Positions 1 through 8,917 of a DNA stretch of 64,000 bases are shown here, piece by piece (position 1 is the first letter of the stretch; each line of letters starts with the position of its first letter). The translations under genes were made by a program, and so were the position numbers. The notes beneath the pieces are model-generated. The model saw only the letters and a list, made by a program, of their open reading frames with translations, made no database searches and was not told where the DNA came from. The stretch spans positions 26,803-90,802 of the forward strand of contig NZ_JAKTNQ010000005.1 of NCBI RefSeq assembly GCF_022760835.1, in the 5' to 3' direction. Source of the stretch: Thermus altitudinis. Its GTDB lineage: Bacteria > Deinococcota > Deinococci > Deinococcales > Thermaceae.

Positions 1-260
1 TCCCCACACCTCTCGCAGACCAGGTGCAGGTGGGGGTGCAGGTTGGCGTCGTAGCGGGTGGCCTCCCCGGCCTTGGTGATGGGGATAAGGTAGCCCTCCT
101 CCACCAGGGCCTCGAGGGTGCGGTAGATGGTCCCCAGGCTCACCTTGGGCACCACCTTGCGCACCTCCTGGTAGATCCAGGCGGCATCGGGGTGGTTGTG
201 GGCCTTCCTCACCACCTCCAAGACAGCCTTGCGTTGGCGGGTCAAGCGCTTAAGCGCCAT
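1..260 (-). CDS. Fur-family transcriptional regulator, partial (C-terminus outside window)
   Basis: About 86 N-terminal residues are visible, reading in from the start codon at 260 and running off the window edge. They form a winged-helix DNA-binding domain with the Fur-family TIYRTLEALVEEG recognition region, followed by the start of the metal site (HPHLHLVCERCG, the HxHxxCxxC pattern). Family members sense iron, zinc or peroxide; which metal applies here cannot be told without the C-terminal ligands. A TATAGT hexamer at 268-273 lies 7 bases upstream of the ATG, which suggests a leaderless message. It is a different protein from the second Fur-family gene at 6959. Confidence 0.85.
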   Translation of the reverse strand, partial: MALKRLTRQRKAVLEVVRKAHNHPDAAWIYQEVRKVVPKVSLGTIYRTLEALVEEGYLIPITKAGEATRYDANLHPHLHLVCERCG

Positions 261-302
261 CTACCCCACTATACCCCAGGCCAGGGGGAAACTCCAGCAA
301 TC

Positions 303-1208
303 CTATCGGGTTTGGGCCAAAATCTCCCGTCCGCCCTGCTCCAGCACGTCCTGGGCCAGCTCCAGGCCCAGCTCCTCGGCCTCGGAAGCGTCGCCTTCAA
401 TCTCCGCCCGGATAAAGCTCTTGCCGTCGGGGGTGAGGACCATCCCCTCCAGAAGGAGGGTGCCGTCCTCCGCCACCTGGGCCAGGGCCCCCACCGGGGC
501 CAGGCACCCGGCCCCCAGGCCCTTCAAAAAGGCCCTCTCCGCCCGTACCCGGTCGTGGGAGGGGTGGTGGTGGAGGGCATAGCAAAGCTCCTCCGCCAGG
601 TCGTCCCCCACCCGCACCTCCAGGGCCAAGGCCCCTTGGCCAGGGGCGGGAAGCATCACCTCGGGCTCCAGGAACTGGTCAATGCGGTTGCGCAAGTCCA
701 ACCGGATGAGCCCCGCCGCCGCCAGGATGATCCCGTCGTACTCCCCATTGCCCAAGGCGGCCAGGCGGGTGTCCACATTGCCCCTGAGGTCCTTCACCAC
801 CAGGTCCGGCCGGTGGGCCAAAAGCTGGGCCTTACGCCTTACGGAACTGGTGCCCACCACGGCGCCTTGGGGAAGGTCCTCGAGGCGCTTATACACCTTG
901 CCCAAAAAGGCATCCCGGGGGTCCTGCCGGCGGGGTATGGCGGCGATCTTAAGCCCCGGGGGTTCCTCCGTGGGGAGGTCCTTCAGGGAGTGCACGGCGA
1001 TGTCAATCTCCCGGGAAAGGAGGGCCTCCTGCAACTCCTTGACAAAGATGGCCTGCTCCAGGGGGCTTGCCCCCTGGTCCCCCCGGGTCTTGATGGTTTT
1101 CACCTTGAACTCCGCCTCGGGCCAGCTTTCCTTAAGACGCTCCACCACAAAGCGGGTCTGGGCCAGGGCCAAGGCGCTGCCCCGGGTTCCCACCACGATG
1201 ACGCGCAT
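303..1208 (-). CDS. hemC: Porphobilinogen deaminase (hydroxymethylbilane synthase)
   Basis: 301 aa, the usual length for the family. The enzyme joins four porphobilinogen units into hydroxymethylbilane in the cytoplasmic tetrapyrrole pathway. The N-terminus has the signature [12 protein letters not shown]. Further features are the substrate-binding [21 protein letters not shown] and DLRGNVDTR blocks, and the [10 protein letters not shown] loop with the cysteine that carries the dipyrromethane cofactor. The ATG lies 8 bases after a TAGTAT hexamer (1217-1222, minus strand), so the gene probably has its own near-leaderless promoter although it follows aceF by only 40 bases. Its product feeds the heme needed by the oxidase genes at 19-24 kb; that link is inference. 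Confidence 0.95.
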   Translation of the reverse strand: MRVIVVGTRGSALALAQTRFVVERLKESWPEAEFKVKTIKTRGDQGASPLEQAIFVKELQEALLSREIDIAVHSLKDLPTEEPPGLKIAAIPRRQDPRDAFLGKVYKRLEDLPQGAVVGTSSVRRKAQLLAHRPDLVVKDLRGNVDTRLAALGNGEYDGIILAAAGLIRLDLRNRIDQFLEPEVMLPAPGQGALALEVRVGDDLAEELCYALHHHPSHDRVRAERAFLKGLGAGCLAPVGALAQVAEDGTLLLEGMVLTPDGKSFIRAEIEGDASEAEELGLELAQDVLEQGGREILAQTR

Positions 1209-1248
1209 ACTTTCCCATACTACACGAGAACCCGGGGCCGGGCACCCC

Positions 1249-2499
1249 CTACTCCAGGGCCAAGCCCAAAGGATCCTGCAAAAGCGCGGCCAGATGCCGG
1301 CAGAAGCGGGCCGCCTCAGCCCCGTCTATGAGGCGGTGGTCATAGGTGAGGGCGTAGGGCATGATGAGGCGGGGCTGGAAAGCCTCCTTCTCCGGATCCC
1401 ACACCGGCTTCATCTGGGAGCGGGAAACCCCCAGAATGGCCACCTCGGGCCAGTTGACGATGGGGGTGAAGCCCACCCCGCCAATCCCCCCCAGGTTGGA
1501 GAGGCTGAAGGTTCCCCCTTGCATCTCCTCGGGGGAAAGCTTCCTTTCCCGGGCCTTTTCGGAAATCTCCTGAAGCTCCTGGGCCAGGCGCAGGACCCCC
1601 TTTTGCTCCACATTCCGGATCACCGGCACCAGGAGGCCAAAGGGGGTGTCCACCGCCACCCCGATGTGCACGTAGTCCTTGTAGATGACCTCCCCCTTTT
1701 CCGGGTCCAAGGAGGCGTTGAACTTGGGGAAGGCCTTCAGGGTCAGGGCCAAGGCCTTAAGGAGGAAGGCGGTGAGGGTGAGCCTAAAGCCCCGTTCCTC
1801 CGCCCTTTTGGCGTAGCGCTTCCTTAGGGCTTCCAGCTCGGTGATGTCCGCCTCGTCAAAGTGGGTGACCATGGGCACCTGGGCCCAGGCCCGGGCCATG
1901 GCCCGCAGGGTGGCCTTGCGCACCCCGCTCATGGGCTCGGTGCGCACCGGACCCCACTGGCTAAAGTCAGGGAGCTTGGGGCTTGGGGGCGGTGGGGCCT
2001 CGAGGGCCACGGGGGGCTGGGCCAACCCCGCCGCCCGCCTCACATCCTCAGCGGTGATCCGCCCCGCAAGGCCCGTGCCCTGCACCTGGCGGAGGTCCAC
2101 CCCAAGCTCCCGGGCCAAGCGCCGCACCGAGGGAGCGGCGGGGATGAGCCGGCCTTCCTCCTGCCCTACCGGGGCTGGGACAGGGCTCGGGACCCCTGGG
2201 GAAGGCGCGGGCTGGACCTCCTCCTTAGCTGGGGTGGGAGCCTCCTGGGACAAGGGGGCCGCCACCTCCCCCGCCTCCAGCTCCAAGAAGGGCTGCCCCG
2301 GGCGCACCTCGTCCCCCACCTTCACCAAAACCCGCTTCACCACCCCGCCCGCCTCCGCGGGCACCTCCATCACCGCCTTGTCGGTTTCCAGCTCCAAAAG
2401 GGGCTGGCCGGGGGCCACCCGGTCCCCCTCCTGCACCAGCACCCCCACCACGGTGGCCGCGCTCACGTTGTCGCCCAGTTCGGGAAGCCTTAGCTCCAT
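1249..2499 (-). CDS. aceF: Pyruvate dehydrogenase E2, dihydrolipoamide acetyltransferase
   Basis: 416 aa. One N-terminal lipoyl domain (about residues 1-75) carries the [12 protein letters not shown] lipoylation motif with its lysine. A proline/alanine-rich linker follows, then a peripheral-subunit-binding domain (about residues 120-155, [14 protein letters not shown]), a second linker and the catalytic acetyltransferase core. The core ends with [16 protein letters not shown], which contains the catalytic His and Asp-Gly pair. A GGAGGG ribosome site precedes the ATG, and the gene starts 20 bases after aceE, so the two are one operon. No E3 (lpd) gene follows. The single lipoyl domain contrasts with the three in E. 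coli. Confidence 0.95.
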   Translation of the reverse strand: MELRLPELGDNVSAATVVGVLVQEGDRVAPGQPLLELETDKAVMEVPAEAGGVVKRVLVKVGDEVRPGQPFLELEAGEVAAPLSQEAPTPAKEEVQPAPSPGVPSPVPAPVGQEEGRLIPAAPSVRRLARELGVDLRQVQGTGLAGRITAEDVRRAAGLAQPPVALEAPPPPSPKLPDFSQWGPVRTEPMSGVRKATLRAMARAWAQVPMVTHFDEADITELEALRKRYAKRAEERGFRLTLTAFLLKALALTLKAFPKFNASLDPEKGEVIYKDYVHIGVAVDTPFGLLVPVIRNVEQKGVLRLAQELQEISEKARERKLSPEEMQGGTFSLSNLGGIGGVGFTPIVNWPEVAILGVSRSQMKPVWDPEKEAFQPRLIMPYALTYDHRLIDGAEAARFCRHLAALLQDPLGLALE

Positions 2500-2519
2500 C
2501 CTGCCCTCCAGAATACCCC

Positions 2520-5258
2520 CTACCTCCGGTGGGGCGGGGTCTCCCTTAGCTCAAGCCCCAGCTCCTTCCGCGCCTTGGCCAAGACCTTGGCCGGCACCTG
2601 GCCTTCCTCAGCCAGGAGAACAAGGGCGGCGTAAGCGATGTGCCGGGCATCCACCTCAAAGAAGTCCCTTAGGGCCTCCCGGGTATCCGAGCGGCCAAAG
2701 CCGTCGGTGCCCAGGGCGCAGAAGGGCCGGTCCAGATACCCCCTTATAAGGTTGGGCAGGGCCTTCAGGTAGTCGCTGGCAGCCACCACCGGCCCCTCGT
2801 GCCCCTCCAGAACCTCCGCCACGTAAGGCTTGCGGGCCTTGCCCAAAAGCCTCCGCTCCCTTTCCGCCTCGAGGGCATCGTAGTAGAGGGCCTTGTAGCT
2901 GGTGGCGCTCCAGACATCCGCCACCACCCCGTAGCCCTTCAGCAACTCCTGGGCCTTCGCCGCCTGGGGCAGGATGGGCCCGGAACCCAGAAGTTGGACC
3001 CGGGGGCCTTCCCCCTCCCCGGGGCGGAAAAGGTAGAGGCCCCTCAGGATCCCCTCCTTCACCTTCTCCCGGGGCCCGGGCATGGGAGGGTGGGGGTAGT
3101 TCTCGTTCTCTATGGTGATGTAGTAGAAGACATCCTCCCCCTTCTGGTACATGCGCCGTAGACCGTCTTCCAGGATGACGGCGAACTCGTAGGCGAAGGC
3201 GGGGTCGTAGGCCAAGAGGTTGGGGACCGCTAGGGCGTAGACCTGGCTTTGCCCATCCTGGTGCTGCAGGCCTTCCCCCTCCAGGGTGGTCCGCCCGGCG
3301 GTGGCCCCCAGAAGGAAACCCCGGGTGCGCTGGTCGGCGGCCGCCCAGACCAGGTCCCCGATGCGCTGTAGGCCAAACATGGAGTAGGTGATGAGGAAGG
3401 GGATGGTGGGGATGCCCCAGTGGGCGTAGGCGGTGCCGGCGGCGATGAAGTCCGCCATGGCCCCCGCTTCGGTGATCCCCTCCTCCAGGATCTGCCCCTC
3501 CTGGCTCTCCTTGTAGGCGGTGAGGGTGCCGGCATCCACCGGGATGTAAAGCTGCCCCTGGGGGGAGTAGATGCCCACCTGGGCGATCAGGGCCTCCATG
3601 CCGAAGGTGCGAGCCTCGTCGGGCACAATGGGCACGATGAGTTTCCCGATCTTGGGGTGGCGCAGGAGCTTGGCTAGGATGCGCACGAAGGCCATGGTGG
3701 TGGAGATCTCCCGCCCCCCCGTACCCTCGTAGAACTCCTGGAAGAACTCCTCCCCCGGCACCTCCAGATAGCCTTCCGGCTGACCCAGGCCCCCGGTAAA
3801 CCGTACCCGGCGCTCGGGGACAAAGCCCCCCAGGGCCTTCCTGCGTTCTAGGAGGTATTTCACCTCGGGGGAGTCCGGCCCCGGGTGGTAGTAGGGAAGC
3901 TCCGATAGCCTTTCCTCAGGGATGGGGATGCCCAAAAAGGAGCGCGCCTCCTTTAGGTCCTCCTCGGTGAGCTTCTTAACCTGGTGGGCCACGTTCTTGG
4001 CCATGGCGGTGGGCCCCATGCCGTAGCCCTTGATGGTGCGGGCCAGGATAACCACCGGGCTTCCCTTGTGCTCCACCGCCGCCTTGTAGGCGGCATGGAT
4101 CTTCAGCAAGTCGTGTCCACCCCGGCTACGGGTGAGTTCATCCAGCTCCTCGTCCGTCATCCCCGCGATGAGCCGCTTGAGCTCGGGGGTGTTGAAGAAG
4201 CGCTCCCTGAGCTCCTTGGCCCCAAAGGCGGCATAGCGCTGCGACTCCCCGTCCACCAGGGCCTCAAAGCGCCTCAGGAGGTGGCCCTCCTGGTCCTTGG
4301 CCAGGAGCCGGTCCCAGGCGGAACCCCAGACGATCTTGATCACCCGCCAGCCCGCACCCCTATACAGCCTCTCCAGCTCCTGGATGATCTTGGAGTTGCC
4401 CCGCACGGGCCCATCCAGGCGCTGCAGGTTGGCGTTCACCACGAAGATCAGGTTGTCCAGCCTCTCCCGGGCCGCCAGGTGCAAGGCCCCCACCGTTTCC
4501 GGCTCGTCGTGCTCCCCGTCCCCCAAGAAGGCCCAGACCTTGGCGGTGCTCCTGGGCTTCAGGCCCCGGTCCTCCAGGTAGCGCATGAACCGGGCCTGGT
4601 AGATGGCCTGGATGGGGCCAAGGCCCATGCTCACCGTGGGAAACTCCCAGAAGTCCGGCATCAGCCAAGGATGGGGATAGCTGGAAAGCCCCCGGCCACC
4701 CGGCACCGGAGGGTGCACCTCCCGGCGGAAGTTCTCCAGGTCCGTTTCGCTTAACCTCCCTTCCAGGAAGGCCCGGGCGTAGATGCCAGGGGAGGAGTGC
4801 CCCTGGAAGAAGACCAAATCCCGGTCCAACCCCGCCTCAGGCCCGCGGAAGAAGTGGTTGAAGCCCACCTCATACAGCTCAGCGATGGAGGCGTAGGTGG
4901 AGATATGCCCCCCGATCCCATCCGCCTTCTTGTTGGCCCGGGTGACCATCATGGCCGCGTTCCAGCGCAGGATGTTGGCGATGCGCCTTTCCAGATCCAG
5001 GTCCCCTGGGTAAGGAGGCTCCTTTTCCTTGGGGATGGTGTTGAGGTAAGGAGTGGAGAGGCGGTTTGCAGGGGTGTAGCCCTTCAGGTAGAGAAACTCG
5101 TCCAATAGGCGCAAAAGCTCCTCCACCCGGGCCAACCCCTCCACCCGGAGCACATACTCCAAAGACTCCCGCCACTCCCGGTTCTCCTCCTCCTTGAGCC
5201 GGGCCAGTTCATCTGGGGAAAGGGCCTCTAGGGCTTCCTTGAGCACATCCTCCGTCAT
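2520..5258 (-). CDS. aceE: Pyruvate dehydrogenase E1, homodimeric type
   Basis: 912 aa, the length of single-chain E1p as in E. coli rather than the alpha/beta type. It decarboxylates pyruvate with thiamine diphosphate and acetylates the lipoyl arm of E2. Visible family blocks are [26 protein letters not shown] sequence near residue 120, the ThDP/Mg site around [12 protein letters not shown] (GDG motif, about residue 245) and the later [19 protein letters not shown] block. It heads the aceE-aceF operon. Upstream, the 114-base gap to the divergent LysR gene at 5373 may hold its control region. Confidence 0.95.
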   Translation of the reverse strand: MTEDVLKEALEALSPDELARLKEEENREWRESLEYVLRVEGLARVEELLRLLDEFLYLKGYTPANRLSTPYLNTIPKEKEPPYPGDLDLERRIANILRWNAAMMVTRANKKADGIGGHISTYASIAELYEVGFNHFFRGPEAGLDRDLVFFQGHSSPGIYARAFLEGRLSETDLENFRREVHPPVPGGRGLSSYPHPWLMPDFWEFPTVSMGLGPIQAIYQARFMRYLEDRGLKPRSTAKVWAFLGDGEHDEPETVGALHLAARERLDNLIFVVNANLQRLDGPVRGNSKIIQELERLYRGAGWRVIKIVWGSAWDRLLAKDQEGHLLRRFEALVDGESQRYAAFGAKELRERFFNTPELKRLIAGMTDEELDELTRSRGGHDLLKIHAAYKAAVEHKGSPVVILARTIKGYGMGPTAMAKNVAHQVKKLTEEDLKEARSFLGIPIPEERLSELPYYHPGPDSPEVKYLLERRKALGGFVPERRVRFTGGLGQPEGYLEVPGEEFFQEFYEGTGGREISTTMAFVRILAKLLRHPKIGKLIVPIVPDEARTFGMEALIAQVGIYSPQGQLYIPVDAGTLTAYKESQEGQILEEGITEAGAMADFIAAGTAYAHWGIPTIPFLITYSMFGLQRIGDLVWAAADQRTRGFLLGATAGRTTLEGEGLQHQDGQSQVYALAVPNLLAYDPAFAYEFAVILEDGLRRMYQKGEDVFYYITIENENYPHPPMPGPREKVKEGILRGLYLFRPGEGEGPRVQLLGSGPILPQAAKAQELLKGYGVVADVWSATSYKALYYDALEAERERRLLGKARKPYVAEVLEGHEGPVVAASDYLKALPNLIRGYLDRPFCALGTDGFGRSDTREALRDFFEVDARHIAYAALVLLAEEGQVPAKVLAKARKELGLELRETPPHRR

Positions 5259-5354
5259 CTTCCCCCCTTTTGCGCAAAACTACACTACACCGACTCCTCT
5301 TCCCAGTCTGGGGCAGAGGCGACCCTTTGTCCAATAGAAAAGCCTGGGGCGTGA

Positions 5355-5373
5355 TGATAAGCTAGCCTTATCA
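5355..5373. promoter_or_regulatory. Perfect inverted repeat at the LysR start codon, candidate operator
   Basis: TGATAAG (5355-5361), CTAGC spacer, CTTATCA (5367-5373) form a perfect 7-bp dyad of the T-N11-A type that LysR regulators bind. The right arm ends on the A of the regulator's ATG, so binding there would block its own transcription or translation. The divergent aceE start lies 97 bases from the dyad. The sequence is direct; the operator role is inference. Confidence 0.55.
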
Positions 5374-6254
5374 TGGACCTGCGCCGCCTGCGGCTTTTCC
5401 TCCTTCTGGCCGAGGAAGGGAACTTCCACCGGGCCGCGGAGAAGGCCTACCTTTCCCAGCCCGCCCTTTCCCAGCACATCCAGGCCTTGGAGAAGGCTCT
5501 AGGCGTCAAGCTCCTTGAGCGCAGGCCCTTCCGCCTTACCCCGGCGGGGGAGGTGCTGCAGCGGGAAGGCAAGCGGCTGTTGGCGGAGGTGGAGGCCCTA
5601 AAAGAGCGGGTGCGCCAAGCAGGGCGGGGCCAGCCCGGGAAGGACTACCTTGGGGAGCTCCGCTTCGGGGTGCCGGAAAACCTCCTTCCCGATCTCATGC
5701 CCCTTTTGGACCACCTGCGCCGGGGCTTGGGCCAGCCGGTGGAAATCCTGGAGATGCACACCCCTGAGCAGGTAAAGGCCCTCAAGGAGGGCCAGCTGGA
5801 CTACGGCCTGGCAGGGCTTAGGGTGGAGGACCCCGCCATAGGCCAGGAACCCCTCTTGCCGGTGCCCATCGTAGTAGCCCTGCCCGAGGGGCACCCCTTG
5901 GCCTCCCGAAAACGGGTGCCCCTCAAGGCTTTGCGGGAGGAACCTTTCCTCCTCCTCCCCAAGGAGGTGCTACCGCCCCTTCACGAGGCCTTCATGGCGG
6001 TCTTCCAGCAGGCGGGCTTCACCCCTAAGGTGGTCCGGGAGGTGGCCCGGTTCTCCCAGGCGGTAAGCCTGGTGGCGGCGGGGGTGGGGGTCTACCTCAC
6101 CCTGGCTCCCTACCGGGTCTTTCCTCATCCCGGGGTGGTGCTTAAGCCCCTGGAGGAAGAGGCGGCCTTGCAGGTTTCCCTCATCTACCGCACCCATCCC
6201 CCTCCCCCCAGGCTTTCGGAGGTGCGAGCACTCCTAAAGGCTTTGGTCCTTTAG
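5373..6254 (+). CDS. LysR-family transcriptional regulator
   Basis: 293 aa. The N-terminal winged helix (about residues 1-60) reads MDLRRLRLFLLLAEEGNFHR then AAEKAYLSQPALSQHIQALE, the classic LysR helix-turn-helix. Two effector-binding lobes fill the rest. The long helical linker and the GTPEQ-like HTPEQVKALKEGQLDYG segment resemble the CbbR/OxyR/CysB class, but the ligand cannot be predicted. It is divergent from aceE-aceF, the usual LysR arrangement with a target operon, and has a perfect dyad over its start codon. Its stop overlaps the convergent gene ending at 6251 by 4 bases. Confidence 0.9.
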   Translation: MDLRRLRLFLLLAEEGNFHRAAEKAYLSQPALSQHIQALEKALGVKLLERRPFRLTPAGEVLQREGKRLLAEVEALKERVRQAGRGQPGKDYLGELRFGVPENLLPDLMPLLDHLRRGLGQPVEILEMHTPEQVKALKEGQLDYGLAGLRVEDPAIGQEPLLPVPIVVALPEGHPLASRKRVPLKALREEPFLLLPKEVLPPLHEAFMAVFQQAGFTPKVVREVARFSQAVSLVAAGVGVYLTLAPYRVFPHPGVVLKPLEEEAALQVSLIYRTHPPPPRLSEVRALLKALVL

Positions 6255-6508
6255 GCCTGAAGGCCCGGGGCCTCCGCCTCCCCCCAGGCCAGTTCCACCA
6301 GGCCGATGAGCTCCTCCACCGGCAGGCCGTAGTCGCGGGAAAGGCGCGTGATCTCGTGCCCCAGCCTTCTCAGGTGGGCCAGCTGGGAAGGGCTGGCCTC
6401 CCGTGCCAGGTCCAAAAGCCAGGAGAGAAGGGCTTCCGCCTCCTCATCGGTGAGGCCGTCGGTCAAGGCTTCGTCCTCCAGAAAGAGTGTCGCCGGGTCT
6501 TCCCTCAT
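6251..6508 (-). CDS. Small acidic helical protein, unknown
   Basis: 85 aa, not recognised. It is rich in Glu, Leu and Ala, has no signal peptide or membrane segment, and looks all-helical. Its ATG overlaps the stop of the FtsB-like gene as ATGA (6505-6508), so the two are translationally coupled and probably expressed together. Base usage is like the neighbours. It is more likely real than chance because of the coupling, the full-length frame and the absence of a competing gene on the other strand. Confidence 0.65.
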   Translation of the reverse strand: MREDPATLFLEDEALTDGLTDEEAEALLSWLLDLAREASPSQLAHLRRLGHEITRLSRDYGLPVEELIGLVELAWGEAEAPGLQA

Positions 6509-6768
6509 CGCCTCTTTAGTATCTCCTCTTGCCGCACAAAACCCAACCTGCGCACCAGGGCCTCGAGGTGGGCGGGGTCCCTGGCCGCCTTCACCTCGGC
6601 CTCGAGGCGGGCCACCCGGGCCTCCGCCTGCCGCAAGGCTTCCTCCAGCCTGGCCCTTTCCCGGGCCAGCTGGTAAGCCCTAACCCCTTCCTGCCCCAAG
6701 AGGAAAAGGGCATGGGCCAAACCCAGGGCAAAGACCAGATGCAGGATACGGTAGATGGGCCGCTCCAA
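6505..6768 (-). CDS. FtsB/DivIC-like septum formation initiator
   Basis: 87 aa from a TTG start at 6768; a much longer open frame extends upstream but is not plausible protein. One membrane helix (about residues 6-28, ILHLVFALGLAHALFLLGQ) is followed by a coiled coil (RARLEEALRQAEARVARLEA) and a short C-terminal region with LVRRLGFVRQEE, the layout of FtsB/DivIC divisome proteins. The start choice rests on a TATAAT at 6778-6783 (minus strand) placed 9 bases before the TTG. The identification is by architecture, so other small coiled-coil membrane proteins remain possible. Confidence 0.7.
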   Translation of the reverse strand: MERPIYRILHLVFALGLAHALFLLGQEGVRAYQLARERARLEEALRQAEARVARLEAEVKAARDPAHLEALVRRLGFVRQEEILKRR

Positions 6769-6907
6769 GGTGGGCCCATTATACCTTCTCCTTAGGGTTG
6801 GTGTAGCCTTTAGGAACCCACGCGGTAGGGGAAGCCATTGGAACCCGGAGAAAATCCTTCCCCAAGAGGGAAATGGGGTGGATACTACCTTTTGGTGGAT
6901 TTGGGTG

Positions 6908-6935
6908 TTGCATTTGCACACAGGGGATGTATACT
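6908..6935 (+). promoter_or_regulatory. Promoter of the second Fur-family gene with overlapping imperfect dyad
   Basis: TTGCAT (6908-6913), 16-bp spacer, TATACT (6930-6935). The stretch GTGTTGCATTTGCACAC (6905-6921) covers the -35 hexamer and is an imperfect palindrome (GTGT/ACAC ends, TGC/GCA inside), a plausible autoregulatory site. Operator role inferred. Confidence 0.55.
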
Positions 6936-6958
6936 GGAATCGGAAAGAAGGAGGAGCC

Positions 6959-7402
6959 ATGCCAAGGATGAGGGAAAAGGAGAACTACCGGGCGCGGCTA
7001 AAGGCTGTGGGGCTGAGGCACACCCTGCCGCGGGAGCGGATCCTGAGCTATCTGGACCGCAAAAACGTCCACCCCACCCCTGAGGAGCTTTATAACGGCC
7101 TTAAGAAGCGGGGCTACGACATCGGCCTTTCCACCGTTTACCTCAACCTCCACGTCCTGCGGGAGCACGGCCTCATCTACGAGTTCCGCGACCCCAAGGG
7201 CCTGACCCGCTACGATGGCTACACGGAGCCCCACGTGCACCTGGTCTGCACCTCCTGCGGCAAGGTGGAAGACCTCCTCTTGAAAAACCTGCCGGAGCTG
7301 GACCTTTCCCAGGCGCAAAAGGCGGCTGCCGAAAAGTCCGGCTGGGCCTTGGAGAGCTTCCGGCTGGAGTTCCGGGGGCTTTGCCCCAACTGCCAGGAGT
7401 AG
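6959..7402 (+). CDS. Fur/PerR-family metal-dependent regulator
   Basis: 147 aa, a full-length Fur-type protein. The N-terminal winged helix contains RHTLPRERILSYL and GLSTVYLNLHVLREHGL. The metal region has EPHVHLVCTSCGKVEDL, and a second CxxC pair sits near the end (CPNCQE), so both structural zinc cysteine pairs are present. Start chosen at 6959 because AAGGAGGA precedes it at normal spacing; an upstream open frame is ignored. A clear promoter lies at 6908-6935. Whether it senses iron, manganese/peroxide or zinc is not settled by sequence. It ends at a strong shared terminator. Confidence 0.9.
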   Translation: MPRMREKENYRARLKAVGLRHTLPRERILSYLDRKNVHPTPEELYNGLKKRGYDIGLSTVYLNLHVLREHGLIYEFRDPKGLTRYDGYTEPHVHLVCTSCGKVEDLLLKNLPELDLSQAQKAAAEKSGWALESFRLEFRGLCPNCQE

Positions 7403-7414
7403 GCCTGAAGGGAT

Positions 7415-7442
7415 TCCCACCCTGCCTCCGGGCAGGGTGGGA
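7415..7442. terminator. Bidirectional terminator between the Fur-family gene and pepA
   Basis: Twelve-base perfect stem (7415-7426 with 7431-7442), loop TCCG, followed by TTCTTTT on the plus strand. It lies between two convergent genes. Confidence 0.85.
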
Positions 7443-7456
7443 TTCTTTTAAAGGAT

Positions 7457-8878
7457 TTAAGCGACCTCGGTCAGCCCCCGGGCTACCTCGGTCAGCCCTC
7501 GGGCTACCTCGAGGACCGTCCGCACCCCAAAACCCGTGCCCCCTTCCGGGCCCAGGGCATGGGCCTTCTTGGCGAAGGCGGGCCCGGCGATGTCCAGGTG
7601 CACCAAGGGCACCGTCACGAACTCCGCCAGGAAAAGGGCGGCGGTGATGGCCCCACCGTACCGGTCCCCCACGTTCCTCATGTCGGCCACGGGGCTTTTC
7701 AGCTTTTCCCGGTAGGCCTTCTCCAAAGGAAGGGGCCAAACCTTCTCCCCCGCCTTCCTGGCCGCCTCCTCCACCCGTTTTTGCCAGGTTTCCTCCGTGG
7801 CGAAGAGGGCCGCGATTTCCTCTCCCAGGGCCACCACCGCGGAGCCGGTAAGGGTGGAAAGCTCCAGGATGCGTTTAGCCCCTTGCCGTTCCGCATAGGC
7901 CAGGGCATCCGCCAGGGTGAGCCTCCCTTCCGCATCCGTGTTCATCACCTCCACCGTTTTGCCGGCGAAGGTCTTAAGCACATCCCCAAGCCGGTAGGCC
8001 CGGCCCGAAACCATGTTTTCGCAGGCGGCGATGTAGCCCCGGATCTCCAGCGGCAAACCCAAAAGGGCGGCGCCCTTTAGGGCCCCCAGGACCGCCGCCC
8101 CTCCGGCCATGTCGCCCTTCATGGTGGCCATGCTCTCCGTGGGCTTTAAGGAGTAGCCGCCGGAGTCAAAGGTAAGCCCCTTACCCACCAGGTCCAGCCT
8201 TTCCCGGGCGCCCTCCGGGGCATAGCGCAGGTGGATGAAGCGGGGTGGGTTCTCCGCACCCTGGGCCACCGCCAGGAATGCCCCCATGCCCAAGGCCCGG
8301 ATGGCCTCCTCGTCCAAAACCTCCACCGTTAGCCCCAAAGCCCTCAGGGAAAGGGCCGCCTCCGCCAGGGCCTCCGGGGTCAAGACGTTAGGGGGCTCGT
8401 TCACCAGGTCCCGGGCCCAAAAAACCCCTTCCGCCACCTTCCTCGCCCTCTCCAGCTCCTCTGGCTTGGCGCGGGAAAGGTGGAGGGCCAGAGCCTTATC
8501 CTCCCCCTTTTCCTTGTAGCGGTCAAAGCGATACGCCCCCAGGAGGAGGCCCTCCGCCAAGGGATAGGCCTCCAGGGCTTCCACCAGGGCCTCGGGGAAG
8601 GCCAGCTTGGAAAGCATCTGGGCAAGCCTTCCCCCTGTAGCCCGGATGTCCTCGTCCAGCCCGAAAAGGAGAAAGTTCCCTTCGGAAGAGGCCAAAAGGA
8701 GGCTTTCCCCCGCTTCCCCCTTGAAGCCGGCCTCGGCCATGGCCCGGCGGAGAAACCCATCCAGGTGGGCGTCCAGGACCTGGCCTTGCGGGGTAAGCTC
8801 CCCCTTCCTGACCCACACCACCTTCAAAGGAACCTTCCCCTCCGCCAGCGTGGCCTCTGTGGCATGCAAGGTGATCAC
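7457..8878 (-). CDS. pepA: Leucyl aminopeptidase, M17 family
   Basis: 473 aa from a GTG at 8878. It is a cytosolic two-metal aminopeptidase that frees N-terminal residues from peptides. The metal and catalytic blocks are VGKGLTFDSGGYSLKP, the MKGDMAGGAAV block and the family signature NTDAEGRLTLADAL. A TATCTT hexamer at 8885-8890 (minus strand) is 6 bases before the GTG, which supports this start and a leaderless message; the long upstream extension of the frame is rejected. The last residues, RGLTEVA-RGLTEVA, come from a 21-bp tandem duplication (7464-7484, 7485-7505) just before the stop. Confidence 0.93.
   Translation of the reverse strand: MITLHATEATLAEGKVPLKVVWVRKGELTPQGQVLDAHLDGFLRRAMAEAGFKGEAGESLLLASSEGNFLLFGLDEDIRATGGRLAQMLSKLAFPEALVEALEAYPLAEGLLLGAYRFDRYKEKGEDKALALHLSRAKPEELERARKVAEGVFWARDLVNEPPNVLTPEALAEAALSLRALGLTVEVLDEEAIRALGMGAFLAVAQGAENPPRFIHLRYAPEGARERLDLVGKGLTFDSGGYSLKPTESMATMKGDMAGGAAVLGALKGAALLGLPLEIRGYIAACENMVSGRAYRLGDVLKTFAGKTVEVMNTDAEGRLTLADALAYAERQGAKRILELSTLTGSAVVALGEEIAALFATEETWQKRVEEAARKAGEKVWPLPLEKAYREKLKSPVADMRNVGDRYGGAITAALFLAEFVTVPLVHLDIAGPAFAKKAHALGPEGGTGFGVRTVLEVARGLTEVARGLTEVA
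7464..7511. repeat. 21-bp tandem duplication at the 3' end of pepA
   Basis: Copies at 7464-7484 and 7485-7505 differ at one base, and a third partial copy runs to 7511. It is in frame and adds the heptapeptide RGLTEVA twice to the C-terminus. Confidence 0.85.
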
Positions 8879-8917
8879 GCCTGGAAGATACCATGCCCCC
8901 GTGGCAAAATGGGAGGG

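Noticed and set aside
24..1331. Long plus-strand open frame opposite hemC
   Set aside because: Antisense shadow of hemC in GC-rich DNA; composition (His/Gly/Leu-rich) is not protein-like and it has no motifs.
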